NCBI RefSeq assembly: GCF_015471405.1
Contig: NZ_BLVZ01000004.1
Location: forward strand, 186,001-250,000
Length of the DNA stretch: 64,000 bases
Source of the DNA: Pseudomonas cichorii
GTDB lineage: Bacteria; Pseudomonadota; Gammaproteobacteria; Pseudomonadales; Pseudomonadaceae
Reading direction: 5' to 3'
Every line of letters begins with the position of its first letter. The first letter of the stretch is position 1. This document shows positions 8,605 to 17,800 of the stretch, piece by piece. Both the position numbers and the translations under genes were made by a program. The notes below the pieces were generated by a model. The model searched no databases. It worked only from the letters and a program-made list of their open reading frames with translations, and was not told the origin of the DNA.

Positions 8605-10314
8605 TCAACGAATGGCGATATGAGTCACGATCAACTGCACTGTCTCGTTGCCCCGATATTCGTTGAGGTCCAGCCGGTAGGCCAGTTCGACCTTGCACTT
8701 CTCCTGGACAGGCCAGATATCGAGGTCAACGCCGAAGGAAATGGCATCAAGCTTGATACTGCCACATTCGGTTTCAAGCACCATTTTCAGATGTTTCTTG
8801 CCGACGATGTAGTTATTCACGAGACGAAATACACCGTGAAACAAAGGCTCGGGGAAGTGCTGCCCCCATGGACCTGCGTTGCGTAGCTCTCGCGCCAGCC
8901 CCAGATTGAACTCCTCGACTGTCAGCGAACCATCGGACAGCAGGCGTCCGGTGAGATCTTCCTCATTGAGCTGGCGACGCACCTCCAGATCGAATGCTTC
9001 GGCAAACATCGGGAAGTTCGCTTCGGGCAATGAGAGGCCGGCAGCCATGGCGTGCCCGCCAAACTTGCTGATCAGTTGCGGATGACGGGCGGCAACCGCA
9101 TCCAGTGCGTCGCGGATATGGAAGCCCGGCACAGACCGGGCCGAGCCCTTGAGCACGCCCTCCCCGGCACTGGCGAAGGCAATGGTCGGACGGTGATAAC
9201 GCTCTTTCAGGCGCGAAGCGAGAATACCGATCACGCCTTGATGCCAGTCGGGCTTGAACAGGCACAGACCGAACGGCATGGAATCGACCGACAGGTTCTC
9301 GAGCAGCGCCAGCGCCTCGCGCTGCATGCCTTGTTCGATGGACTTGCGGTCCTGGTTCATCTCATCCAGTTGCACGGCCATTTCCCGCGCCAGCACCGGA
9401 TCATCACAGAGCAGGCACTCGATCCCCACGCTTATGTCGTCCAGACGACCGGCCGCATTCAGCCGCGGACCAAGGATAAATCCCAGGTCGGTAGAGGTAA
9501 TGCGCGAGGCGTCGCGACCAGCGACTTCGAGGATGGCACGCAACCCTGGCCGCGCACGGCCGGCACGAATACGCAGCAGGCCCTGATGCACCAGAATGCG
9601 GTTATTGGCGTCCAGCGGCACCACATCGGCCACGCTGCCCAAGGCAACAAGATCCAGCAGTTCAGCCAGATTGGGCTCGGCGTGCTCATTGAACCAGCCA
9701 ATATCACGCAACTGCACGCGCAAGGCCATCAAGACGTAGAAGATCACCCCCACGCCCGCCAGAGACTTGCTCGGGAAGGTACAACCGGGCTGGTTCGGGT
9801 TGACGATAGCGTCAGCCTTCGGCAATTCGTGACCGGGCAAGTGGTGATCGGTCACCAGCACTTGCAGCCCCGCCGCCTTGGCAGCAGCCACGCCTTCGAC
9901 GCTGGAGATGCCGTTATCCACGGTGATCAGCAATTGAGGCTTGCGCTGCAAGGCCACTTCAACGATTTCAGGGGTCAGGCCGTAGCCGTACTCGAAGCGG
10001 TTGGGGACCAGATAATCCACATGCGCCGCGCCAAACAGGCGCAGCCCCAGCACACCGACCGTACTGGCCGTCGCGCCGTCAGCATCGAAGTCTCCGACGA
10101 TCAGTATGCGCTGGCGCTCACGGAGTGCTGTCACCAGCAGGTCTACGGCCGCATCGATCCCCTTGAGCTGCCGATACGGAATCAGTCGCTTCAGAACCTT
10201 ATCCAGTTCGGCTTCGGACATCACGCCCCTTGAGGCGTACAGCCGGGTAAGCAAAGGCGGCAGATCGCCAAGAAAAGGCAGGGTGTCGGGCAACAGACGA
10301 GGTTCGATGCGCAT
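8605..10314 (-). CDS. recJ: single-stranded-DNA-specific exonuclease RecJ
   Basis: A 569-residue DHH-family 5'-3' exonuclease used in RecF-pathway recombination and mismatch repair. The metal-binding motifs are clear: VGDFDADGATA (motif I), TVDNGIS, VTDHHLPG (DHH motif) and NPNQPGC, then a DHHA1 region with KFGGHAMAAGLSL, and a C-terminal OB-like segment ending in QLIVTHIAIR. Length agrees with the family. It lies upstream of the old-yellow-enzyme gene and downstream of the YaeQ-type gene on the same strand. Confidence 0.95.
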   Translation of the reverse strand: MRIEPRLLPDTLPFLGDLPPLLTRLYASRGVMSEAELDKVLKRLIPYRQLKGIDAAVDLLVTALRERQRILIVGDFDADGATASTVGVLGLRLFGAAHVDYLVPNRFEYGYGLTPEIVEVALQRKPQLLITVDNGISSVEGVAAAKAAGLQVLVTDHHLPGHELPKADAIVNPNQPGCTFPSKSLAGVGVIFYVLMALRVQLRDIGWFNEHAEPNLAELLDLVALGSVADVVPLDANNRILVHQGLLRIRAGRARPGLRAILEVAGRDASRITSTDLGFILGPRLNAAGRLDDISVGIECLLCDDPVLAREMAVQLDEMNQDRKSIEQGMQREALALLENLSVDSMPFGLCLFKPDWHQGVIGILASRLKERYHRPTIAFASAGEGVLKGSARSVPGFHIRDALDAVAARHPQLISKFGGHAMAAGLSLPEANFPMFAEAFDLEVRRQLNEEDLTGRLLSDGSLTVEEFNLGLARELRNAGPWGQHFPEPLFHGVFRLVNNYIVGKKHLKMVLETECGSIKLDAISFGVDLDIWPVQEKCKVELAYRLDLNEYRGNETVQLIVTHIAIR

Positions 10315-10374
10315 GCGGTTCAGGTGATTCTCTGTGTATTCAACAATCTGAGCGGGTCGGTCAAGGCACGGCTA

Positions 10375-10917
10375 TCAGCCGCGCTCACCTGCCAGCCACT
10401 GCAACTGTACTTCGTGCTGACCGCGGTCATCGGTCACGAAAACAGTGCCTTCACTGATCATCACATCCCACTTGATGACCCGTGGCATGTCCTTGGCCAG
10501 CGCTTCCAGAACGTCCTGAGGCACCGCCGCGATGTTGACGTTCTTCAGGTTCTTGACGGCCGGAACCACTTTGCCTTCCCAGACGCGCAGGCTGCCATAG
10601 GCCAGCAGGCTGGTGCGCTCGGTACGACGCGAACACCAGGTCAGGCGATCAGCATCGGGCTGGCCAACCTCGATCCAGTGCAGAACACGGTCGTCGAGAC
10701 TTTTTTCCCAAAGGGCTGGTTCGTCTACTTCAGACAGGCCACGCCCGAACGATAATTGCTCGTTGTACCAGAAGGCATAGGCAAGCAGACGCACAGTCAT
10801 GCGCTCTTCAGTCTCGGACGGGTGGCGGGCGATGGTCTGCTTGACGCTTTCATAGACCCCACGGTCAAGATCGGTGAGGTTCAGTTCAAACTTGTAGGTC
10901 GTGGAGGGCTGTGCCAT
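10375..10917 (-). CDS. yaeQ: YaeQ-family protein
   Basis: About 180 residues, using the ATG at 10915-10917, which gives the family length and N-terminus (MAQPSTTYKFELNLTDLDRG); a longer frame to 11118 has no family support. YaeQ proteins adopt a PD-(D/E)xK nuclease-like fold; the stretch LAYAFWYNEQLSFGRGLSE is characteristic. Its biological role is not settled (a link to haemolysin or RfaH function was proposed in enterobacteria). It lies upstream of recJ on the same strand with a 60-base gap and may share its transcript. Confidence 0.87.
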   Translation of the reverse strand: MAQPSTTYKFELNLTDLDRGVYESVKQTIARHPSETEERMTVRLLAYAFWYNEQLSFGRGLSEVDEPALWEKSLDDRVLHWIEVGQPDADRLTWCSRRTERTSLLAYGSLRVWEGKVVPAVKNLKNVNIAAVPQDVLEALAKDMPRVIKWDVMISEGTVFVTDDRGQHEVQLQWLAGERG

Positions 10918-11165
10918 GAACGGGCTTCTAGTGTCGGGGAAAAGGCGCAAGTCTAACCGATACCGGGCCGGGGAACGACCACATTGCCCCGGCAAGCAAA
11001 ATCCACTGGCTTGATTGCAGACATTGATGCAATTTACGACTGCGAAAAAGGCAACCATATTGACCCTGATGTCAGGATTTGAAGCACTTGTGACGCCATC
11101 GTCACTGCAACGATCCAATCACGGTCCATTCACTTGAATACTATTTTTCGGGATGAAACCAGAGA

Positions 11166-12050
11166 ATGTCTTCTCTCGCCTCGCCGTCTGCAAGATCGTA
11201 TTTGACCAGGTTGCTGCTGGCACTGCTGCTATCGGGATTACCTTGCATCAGCCAGGCCAAAGAGACGTTGATCTGGCTTCTGCGCGACATGCCGCCAGCG
11301 ACGATATTTTCCGGCCCTTATCAAGGGCAAGGCGCTATCGATCAATTCATGCCGGTGCTGATAGCCCGCATGCCCGAGTATGAACATGTGCTGATGCGGG
11401 TCAATCGGGCCCGCAGCACACAGATGCTGAACGACACTTCGCTGACCTGCGACCCCACTTTGCTGTGGACCCCGACACGGGCCAGGACCATCGTCTTTTC
11501 CATTCCGACCTACATCGTGTTCAGCAATGGGCTGGTGGTGCGCAAGGATGACCTTGAGCGCTTCACCCCGTTCATCGCCGACGGGCATATCGACCTGCGC
11601 GCGCTGATGGCCAGCAAGACCATCAAGCTGGGTGTCGTTGCAGAGCGCAGTTATGGAGCTGTGATCGACGAAGCGCTCAGCCACACTCCCAGGCAGGAGT
11701 TGAGCGAGCACTATGGCAACGATGCCGTCGGCAGCCTGCTGCAAATGGAGCGATTGGGACGTCTGCAGGCACTGATCAGCTATTGGCCCGAAGCCCGCGC
11801 CCATGCCTTGCTACAGGGGATAAGGCCCGAGGAACTGACCTTCCTGCCTGTCAAGGACACCCCCAAATACCAGTTCACCCACATTGGCTGCTCGGATACG
11901 CCACAAGGCAGGCAAGCCATGGAAATCATCAACCGGGAAATGCGTACCCTGCGCGAAACCAGCCTGTTGAATTTCTATGCAAACTGGCTGGACCCGGAAT
12001 TGCGGGCGCAGTACATAGAGGATGCCAAGGCGTTTTTTGAGACTAACTAA
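11166..12050 (+). CDS. periplasmic solute-binding-like protein (TIGR02285-type)
   Basis: A 294-residue protein with a signal peptide: a basic start, the hydrophobic run LTRLLLALLLSGLP, and cleavage probably after Ala-Lys near residue 32. The mature part resembles the SBP_bac_3 fold in the branch known as TIGR02285 (TLIWLLRDMPPATIF, then DDLERFTPFIADG and IKLGVVAERSYG). Such proteins lack an adjacent permease and are thought to be sensory or orphan binding proteins. The 248-base gap upstream, shared with the divergent yaeQ gene, holds the promoter. No transporter genes are adjacent, so ligand and partner are unknown. Confidence 0.75.
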   Translation: MSSLASPSARSYLTRLLLALLLSGLPCISQAKETLIWLLRDMPPATIFSGPYQGQGAIDQFMPVLIARMPEYEHVLMRVNRARSTQMLNDTSLTCDPTLLWTPTRARTIVFSIPTYIVFSNGLVVRKDDLERFTPFIADGHIDLRALMASKTIKLGVVAERSYGAVIDEALSHTPRQELSEHYGNDAVGSLLQMERLGRLQALISYWPEARAHALLQGIRPEELTFLPVKDTPKYQFTHIGCSDTPQGRQAMEIINREMRTLRETSLLNFYANWLDPELRAQYIEDAKAFFETN

Positions 12051-12111
12051 GCGCTGTACGACGAAGGTGAGCCTGTTTTCAACGCAGCATCACCGATGCG
12101 CAGATACATTT

Positions 12112-12152
12112 CAAAAAAAGAAACCCCGGGCAGAGGGGAGAGCTACCCGGGG
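12112..12152 (-). terminator. rho-independent terminator of the DUF3509 gene
   Basis: On the minus strand CCCCGGG (12146-12152) pairs with CCCGGGG (12124-12130) around a 15-base loop and is followed by a T-rich run (TTTCTTTTTTT, complement of 12113-12123). It ends the DUF3509 transcript and faces the end of the plus-strand solute-binding-like gene. Confidence 0.8.
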
Positions 12153-12245
12153 CAAACACCTGGGAGGTTTCGATCACCGGAGCACAATGATCGAACCTGC
12201 CACAACCTATGTGAACGCTCTCAAGGAATAAGGTTCCTGGCTCGC

Positions 12246-12539
12246 TCAGGCAAAAGCGGGCGCAGTGAACGCACGGGCCAGTGCGGCATGGCGCGTCGCA
12301 GCGATCACGCAGGGCTCGATCCGGCCTTCGGCAACCATCAAATCCCGGTGCAAACCGTCCACGACATCTGTGAGCTGACGTTTATCGCGCAGTTGATCGG
12401 CAGTGAAACTGCGCTCGATCACAATGGCACCAGTAGCATCTTTCAGTGTTACCAGACGCTCTCCACGTGCGCCTTCCGGGCTGAGGCTGGCCTGGTAAGG
12501 AGCCAGCGCTTCGCTTAGCAGTAAGCTGATATTTTCCAT
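12246..12539 (-). CDS. DUF3509 family small protein
   Basis: A protein of about 97 residues (MENISLLLSEALAPYQASLS at the start). ATG at 12537-12539 is preferred, with a GAGTGG purine stretch about eight bases upstream; an in-frame GTG at 12551 is possible. It belongs to DUF3509, a small family nearly confined to Pseudomonas, with the core LVTLKDATGAIVIERSF. No function is established. A good terminator follows it, so it is probably monocistronic. Confidence 0.75.
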   Translation of the reverse strand: MENISLLLSEALAPYQASLSPEGARGERLVTLKDATGAIVIERSFTADQLRDKRQLTDVVDGLHRDLMVAEGRIEPCVIAATRHAALARAFTAPAFA

Positions 12540-12702
12540 CTGGATCACCACTCAACAGTTTGAATGCAAAGGTGCTTATCACTGACCATCGGCAAGCGCG
12601 GAAAGTTCTTTGGCCTGCGAGGTTCATTGGACGGCTCTGATAACCGAGCATGCCTGTCGAATATGACAAAGAAAAAACCGGAGATCAGATCCGCTCATTA
12701 GT

Positions 12703-12753
12703 TATAGGAACATTCACCACCATCTACACCCAACATCCTACAAATTTCCTATA
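12703..12753. promoter_or_regulatory. inverted repeat upstream of the LuxR-type regulator gene
   Basis: TATAGGAA at 12703-12710 is repeated in inverted orientation as TTCCTATA at 12746-12753, with 35 bases between. It lies 70-120 bases before the regulator start within an A/T-rich stretch, so it could be a binding site for a dimeric regulator or a long-range DNA loop pair. No match to a named operator was recognised. Confidence 0.3.
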
Positions 12754-12822
12754 GATCAAGGTGATACCCAAACAGCAACATCGTATGCAATGACGTTAGC
12801 TGCCATTCGATGGAGCAATACC

Positions 12823-13485
12823 TTGAGCGCTTCCACTGATCGCCCCCTGCGCATCATCCTGGCGGATGACCATCCGATCTTTCTGATCGGCCTGCGCGTG
12901 GTGATCGAGCAAGACAATGCAGCCCGTGTCGTCGCACAGGCCTGTAGCCCGAACGAACTGTTTCAGGAACTCAAGAACCATGAGTGTGATGTGCTGGTCA
13001 CGGACTTCATGATGCCGGCGCAACGGCAAAGCGATGGTTTACGTCTGCTGCAGCGCATTCATCGCCACTTCCCGCAGCTACCGGTTATCGTGGTGACAAC
13101 CCTGAGCAATGCCGGACTGTTTCGAGCGATGCTTTCGCTCAATGTCCAGGGATTGCTGAGCAAGGCCAGTGTGGTGGGCGAGTTGCCTGCTGCAATCAGG
13201 AGCATCCGGCGCAAGGAAGTGTTCATGGCCGACTCGGTACACAGAATCCTGCTCGAAGCCGAGGATCATGGGGCAGACAGGCTGAAACCGCTTGAGCAGT
13301 TGAGCCCCAGAGAACTGGAAGTCGTACGCCTGCTGGCTGCCGGGAATACCGTCGGTGAGATCGCCACCCAACTGAGCCGCAGCAAACAGACCGTCAGCGC
13401 ACAAAAAGTCAGCGCCATGCGCAAACTCGGCCTGAGCAACGAAGCAGCGTTTTTCATTTACCTACAGGAACACGGGCTTTCCTGA
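12823..13485 (+). CDS. LuxR/FixJ-type response regulator, RocA1-like
   Basis: About 220 residues. A receiver domain (IILADDHPIF; phospho-acceptor Asp in LVTDFMMPA; switch Lys in LLSKAS) is joined to a C-terminal HTH of LuxR type (LSPRELEVVRLLAAGNTVGE to AMRKLGLSNEAA). The TTG at 12823 is proposed as start because GGAG lies seven bases upstream; an ATG at 12790 extends the frame by eleven codons without a clear ribosome site. It is divided from the REC-EAL gene and the BvgS-type kinase by convergent orientation with a 28-base overlap at the 3' ends. This three-gene set matches RocS1-RocR-RocA1 (SadARS) of P. aeruginosa, where the regulator activates cup fimbrial genes. Confidence 0.82.
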   Translation: MSASTDRPLRIILADDHPIFLIGLRVVIEQDNAARVVAQACSPNELFQELKNHECDVLVTDFMMPAQRQSDGLRLLQRIHRHFPQLPVIVVTTLSNAGLFRAMLSLNVQGLLSKASVVGELPAAIRSIRRKEVFMADSVHRILLEAEDHGADRLKPLEQLSPRELEVVRLLAAGNTVGEIATQLSRSKQTVSAQKVSAMRKLGLSNEAAFFIYLQEHGLS

Positions 13486-14747
13486 CCCGCTACCTTTCGC
13501 GATACCGGCCTCGGACTGCACCTTTTGCGCTCGTCGAGCCAGCACAACAGATCTGCCACGCACAGGGGGCGGGAAACGAAATAGCCCTGAATGGCCGGAG
13601 TCTCCAGCACCAGCAGGCTGTGAAAGTCATCGATTGTTTCCACCCCTTCCACCACGACATCCAGCGACAGGCGTCGAGCCATGAACATCACCCCGGCAAC
13701 AACCGCCGACTTGCGAGGATCGTCCGCCATGCCACGCACGAATTCGGCAGGGATCTTCAGCTCAGAGAACGGGAGCTGCAAAAGCCGCATGATGTTAGAG
13801 GCTCCCATACCGAAATCATCGATGGACAGCGTGCAGCCCTGCATGCGCAGGCGCAGCAACGCCTCCAGTTGCCATGCCTCGGGTTGCAGGGCGTCATGTT
13901 CGAGAATTTCCAGGGTGAGGATGCTTGCCGGTAACTCATACAGCACAAGAAGCGCCATGATTCGCGTGGCAAAGTCCGTCTGCTCCAGTACCCGCGGAGC
14001 AATGTTCACCGCAACAGGCAACGCCTCGCCTTGCTTGCAGCGGACATCTGCGGACAATTGCAAAGACTGCTCAAGCACGTGCCAGGTCAAGGGCACCAGC
14101 AGCCCGGCGCTTTCAATCGCCTGCATGAAACTGCCAGGGGCCAACAGACCGTGCAATGGATGCTGCCAACGGACCAGCGCTTCGACGCCCAGAACATCGC
14201 CATCGACGCTGACCTTGGGTTGAAAGCAGGTGATCCACTGCTCAGCCAGCACTGCCAGATCCGGACAATCCCGGCCTGCTGCCGGGACAAGCAATTGCTC
14301 GGCACAAAAGACAGGTTGAGGCTGGGTATCCGGCACGCTCTGGCCGGGTATCGAGGCGGACTGATCATAGGCTTCGAGCAAATCGCACAGCCGGGCCGCC
14401 GAGGCCGGTTTCTGCAAACCCCCCAATACTTCCAGCCCCTGACTGCGGGCCAATTGAACCACGCCATCAAGCACCGATTCCGAAACTTTGCTGAGAACGA
14501 TCAGCGCCCTGGCCTGGCCACTCTGCGCCAGATGACGAATCAACTCCAGGCCATCAGGCCCCTCCATCTGCAGATCACAGATGGCGATATCGACCTCACC
14601 CCGATTGAGCAAAGACTGCCTTGCAGCTTCGACGCTGTCTGCGGTCAGCACGTCGAATACCTGATTGGCATTGAGCATCTGGTGCAAGGCCATCAATTGA
14701 AAAGGATTGTCTTCAAGGATCAGAACTTTGAGAGAGCGCACGGTCAT
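13458..14747 (-). CDS. RocR-like response regulator with EAL phosphodiesterase domain
   Basis: About 429 residues, starting at ATG 14745-14747, close to the receiver domain as in RocR (an in-frame GTG at 14759 is the alternative). The receiver has VLILEDNPFQLMAL and phospho-acceptor Asp in IAICDLQMEGPDG. The EAL domain (about 175-405) keeps the catalytic set: E in GVEALVRW, N in VAVNIAP, both E in LEILEHD, DD in SIDDFGMG, K in ELKIPAEF, E in VVVEGVET and Q in AIQGYF. Loop 6 reads DDFGMGASN rather than the usual DDFGxGYSS, and the usual KID is KIP, so activity or its control may differ. In the Roc system this protein competes with the LuxR-type regulator for phosphoryl groups and lowers c-di-GMP. 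Confidence 0.83.
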   Translation of the reverse strand: MTVRSLKVLILEDNPFQLMALHQMLNANQVFDVLTADSVEAARQSLLNRGEVDIAICDLQMEGPDGLELIRHLAQSGQARALIVLSKVSESVLDGVVQLARSQGLEVLGGLQKPASAARLCDLLEAYDQSASIPGQSVPDTQPQPVFCAEQLLVPAAGRDCPDLAVLAEQWITCFQPKVSVDGDVLGVEALVRWQHPLHGLLAPGSFMQAIESAGLLVPLTWHVLEQSLQLSADVRCKQGEALPVAVNIAPRVLEQTDFATRIMALLVLYELPASILTLEILEHDALQPEAWQLEALLRLRMQGCTLSIDDFGMGASNIMRLLQLPFSELKIPAEFVRGMADDPRKSAVVAGVMFMARRLSLDVVVEGVETIDDFHSLLVLETPAIQGYFVSRPLCVADLLCWLDERKRCSPRPVSRKVAGQESPCSCR

Positions 14748-14830
14748 TTTCCAGATCACAGCCTTCAGGCCGAAAGTGACAGCACTCTAGATCTCCTGTT
14801 GGCTGCCCCCCATAAGACAAGTCCTAAAAT

Positions 14831-17800
14831 TCAGGGCACCTGTGCCAACTGCAATTCAATATCTGCCCGCAGGCTTTCAATGGAAGCATCCAGTACCGGC
14901 CAGCGCTCGCTCAAGGCAGCACCGGATTCGCTCTTCACGCTGGCGTCGAGCGCTGCACAGGCCTTGGCCAGCGGCACGGCATCCACCAGACAGGCTGCGC
15001 CTTTCAAACGATGCAGGGAGGCACTTAAAGTCTTCCAGTCATGGGCTCCGACCGCTGGCTGCATCACCTCACGCTCATGACGCAGGTTTTTCCACAACTC
15101 TCCCAGCAGGCGCTGTATCTGTTCCTCGTTGGCCTGAGTCATGCGCCGCAAGGTACGAATATCGAATGTCTGCTCACGAATGACTTTGGCCAGTTCCTCT
15201 GACAAGCGCTCCAGAGACAACGGCTTGACCAGCAATCCATCCATGCCGATGCGCTCGCATCGCGAGGCCTCATCCGTCATGGCATTGGCCGTACAGCCAA
15301 TGACCGGACAACGCGGGAGCTGTTCCTGAGACTCGATATTGCGGATTGCTTCGGTCAGTGCGTAACCGGTAATCCCTGGCATGTTGCAGTCTGTGATGAC
15401 GGCATCGAACGCCTCCTCGCGCCACATATCCAGGGCCTGGGCACCACCTTCGGCGGGCACGACCTGGTGGCCGAGAAACTCCAGTTGCTGAGTCAACACC
15501 AGACGGTTGGCCGACATATCGTCCACCACCAGCAAACGCAAACTGCGCTCACCCGGATTGCGGCTCTGCATCCGGGTTTCATCCTGCTGCACGGTCAGGC
15601 GTTTCACTCTGGCGAGCGCCACATCGACAGTCACTTGCGTGCCATGTCCCGGTTCACTGCACAGGCTGATTTCCCCGTTCATCAGCTCTACAAGCTGCCG
15701 GGAAATACTCAGCCCCAACCCACTGCCGCCATAGCGGACCGCAATATCGTCATGGGCCTGAATGAAAGGCTGGAATATCTGCTGCTGACGCTGGGGATCG
15801 ATCCCCGTTCCGCTGTCCTGGACAATTATCCGTAGGCGTCGCGACTCGCTGTGCTCCTCAAGCACACTGACAGTGATCACCACAGAACCTTGTTGTGTGA
15901 ACTTCAGAGCGTTGCCCAGCACGTTATGCAGCACCTGACGCAGCCGTAACGGGTCGAGCCAATAATCACCACGGGCCTGCTCTGCAAAATCCAGCCTCAG
16001 CTCTAACCCTTTCTGCTCAGCCTGGGCCGAGAACAACTGCACAATGCCTTCAAAAAACGGATGGAGCGAAGTCGCGGACAACGACAACTGAATCCCGCCC
16101 GCCTCGATTCTGGCCAGATCAAGGCTGTCGCCAATCAGAGCGACAAGCTCCCTTGCCGATTGATGAGCCACTTGCAAACCTTGGGAAGGTGTCTCGCCAC
16201 GACGCAGTGCCTGCTCACATTCCAGCTCCAGCAGGCCGATGATGGCTCCCATCGGCGTGCGGATCTCATGACTCATGCTCGCCAGAAACGCACTCTTGGC
16301 CTCGCTGGCCTGATCGGCATGCCGTAGTGCCTCTTCAAGCTGAATCTCCAGCCGCTTGCGTTCGGTGATATCTATCCAGCCGCCCAACAGCCCCTGCAAC
16401 TGGCCATCGGCACCAAAGAAAGGCGTCGTCCATTGCCAGGCATCGACATGCTTGCCAAACAGCTCCATGGTCCTGTCGGCGAATATCGGACGTCTGGTCT
16501 CCAGTAACTTGAGATAGTCGGCATGCATCTGTTCGGCCACGGAGCGCGGGATCAGATCGACGTCGATCAGGCGGCGACCATTCATTTGCTCAAAGCTGAT
16601 CCCGAAGCTTTCTTCATAGCTACGGTTACAGGAAATAAGCCGTCCCTTGAGATCGCGGACGTAAATCGGATTGGGAATGCCATCGAACAGCGCGTGCTTG
16701 AAAGCCAACTGGTCGTTGAGTTGCCTTTCGGCCTTGAGCCGCTGGCGAATCTGGGACTTGAGCCGGCTGCTCCAGCCCAGGGATACCAGCCCCAGCAACA
16801 ATGCCAGTACCACAACCCAGAACACCCACTGCGGGATACGGCTCCAGAGAGAGGGCTGAGGCAATACCGAACCCAGCCATTTCATGCGGATGGAGCGCAT
16901 CTCGGCCACCGGAAATGCCTCCAGAGCCTTGTTCAGGATGCTGAGCAGTTCAGGTTGCGACTTGATCACTGAAAACTGGTCGGGAGACCACTTGCCGTCG
17001 ACACTGCGCGCCACTTTCAGATTGCCGGGCGGAAAGAGGTAGGCGCCGGCTTCGTTCTGGATCGTGGCATCCGCCTGCCCGGTTTCCACCAGGTTGCGTG
17101 CTTCGGCATAAGTCGAAACCAGTTGCAACTGGACCTCGGGAAAGTTGCGGCGGATCTCCTCTTCCAGCGCATGCTTTGCAGGCAATGCCAGTACCCGGCC
17201 GGACAGGTTGCCCAGGGAAACGTGCGAAGAGTTTTCGGAGCGCACGACAAAGACCCAGCTATTACCGCCAAACGAATAGGTGAAATCCAGAAACTGCCTG
17301 CGCTCGGCGTTTTCGGCCAGCGTTGTATTCATCTCCGCCTCTGCGGCCTTCAGCACCTCGATGCTCATCTGGGTCGAAGGTACTTCCTTGTGAACGAACT
17401 GCAGGCCGGTCATGCGGGAAATCCGCGCCAGCACATCGATATTCAGCCCGACCCAATGGCCGTTATTGTCCTTGTAGATATAGGGCGGATGCTGTGTGGT
17501 GGAGATTGTCACGCTGGGGTGTTTGCTCACCCAGAGCCGCTCTGCTCTGGAGAGAGTGATCCGTTGCCCGACCACATCGGCACCCAGCCCCAGTGTCCAG
17601 CGCCCCAGCACCTCACGGGCGACGGATGGCTCAAGGCTGCTCAAGGCCCGGTTGATCAGGGTCAACAGCCGCTGCTCGTCCTCACGCACGGCAAACGCAA
17701 AGCCCACGGGCGGCAATGCGCTCTCGAACTTGATCTGCAAACCCAGGTAAGGCCGCAAGGCGTTATAGGAACGCACAATCACTTCATTGCCGATAAAAGC

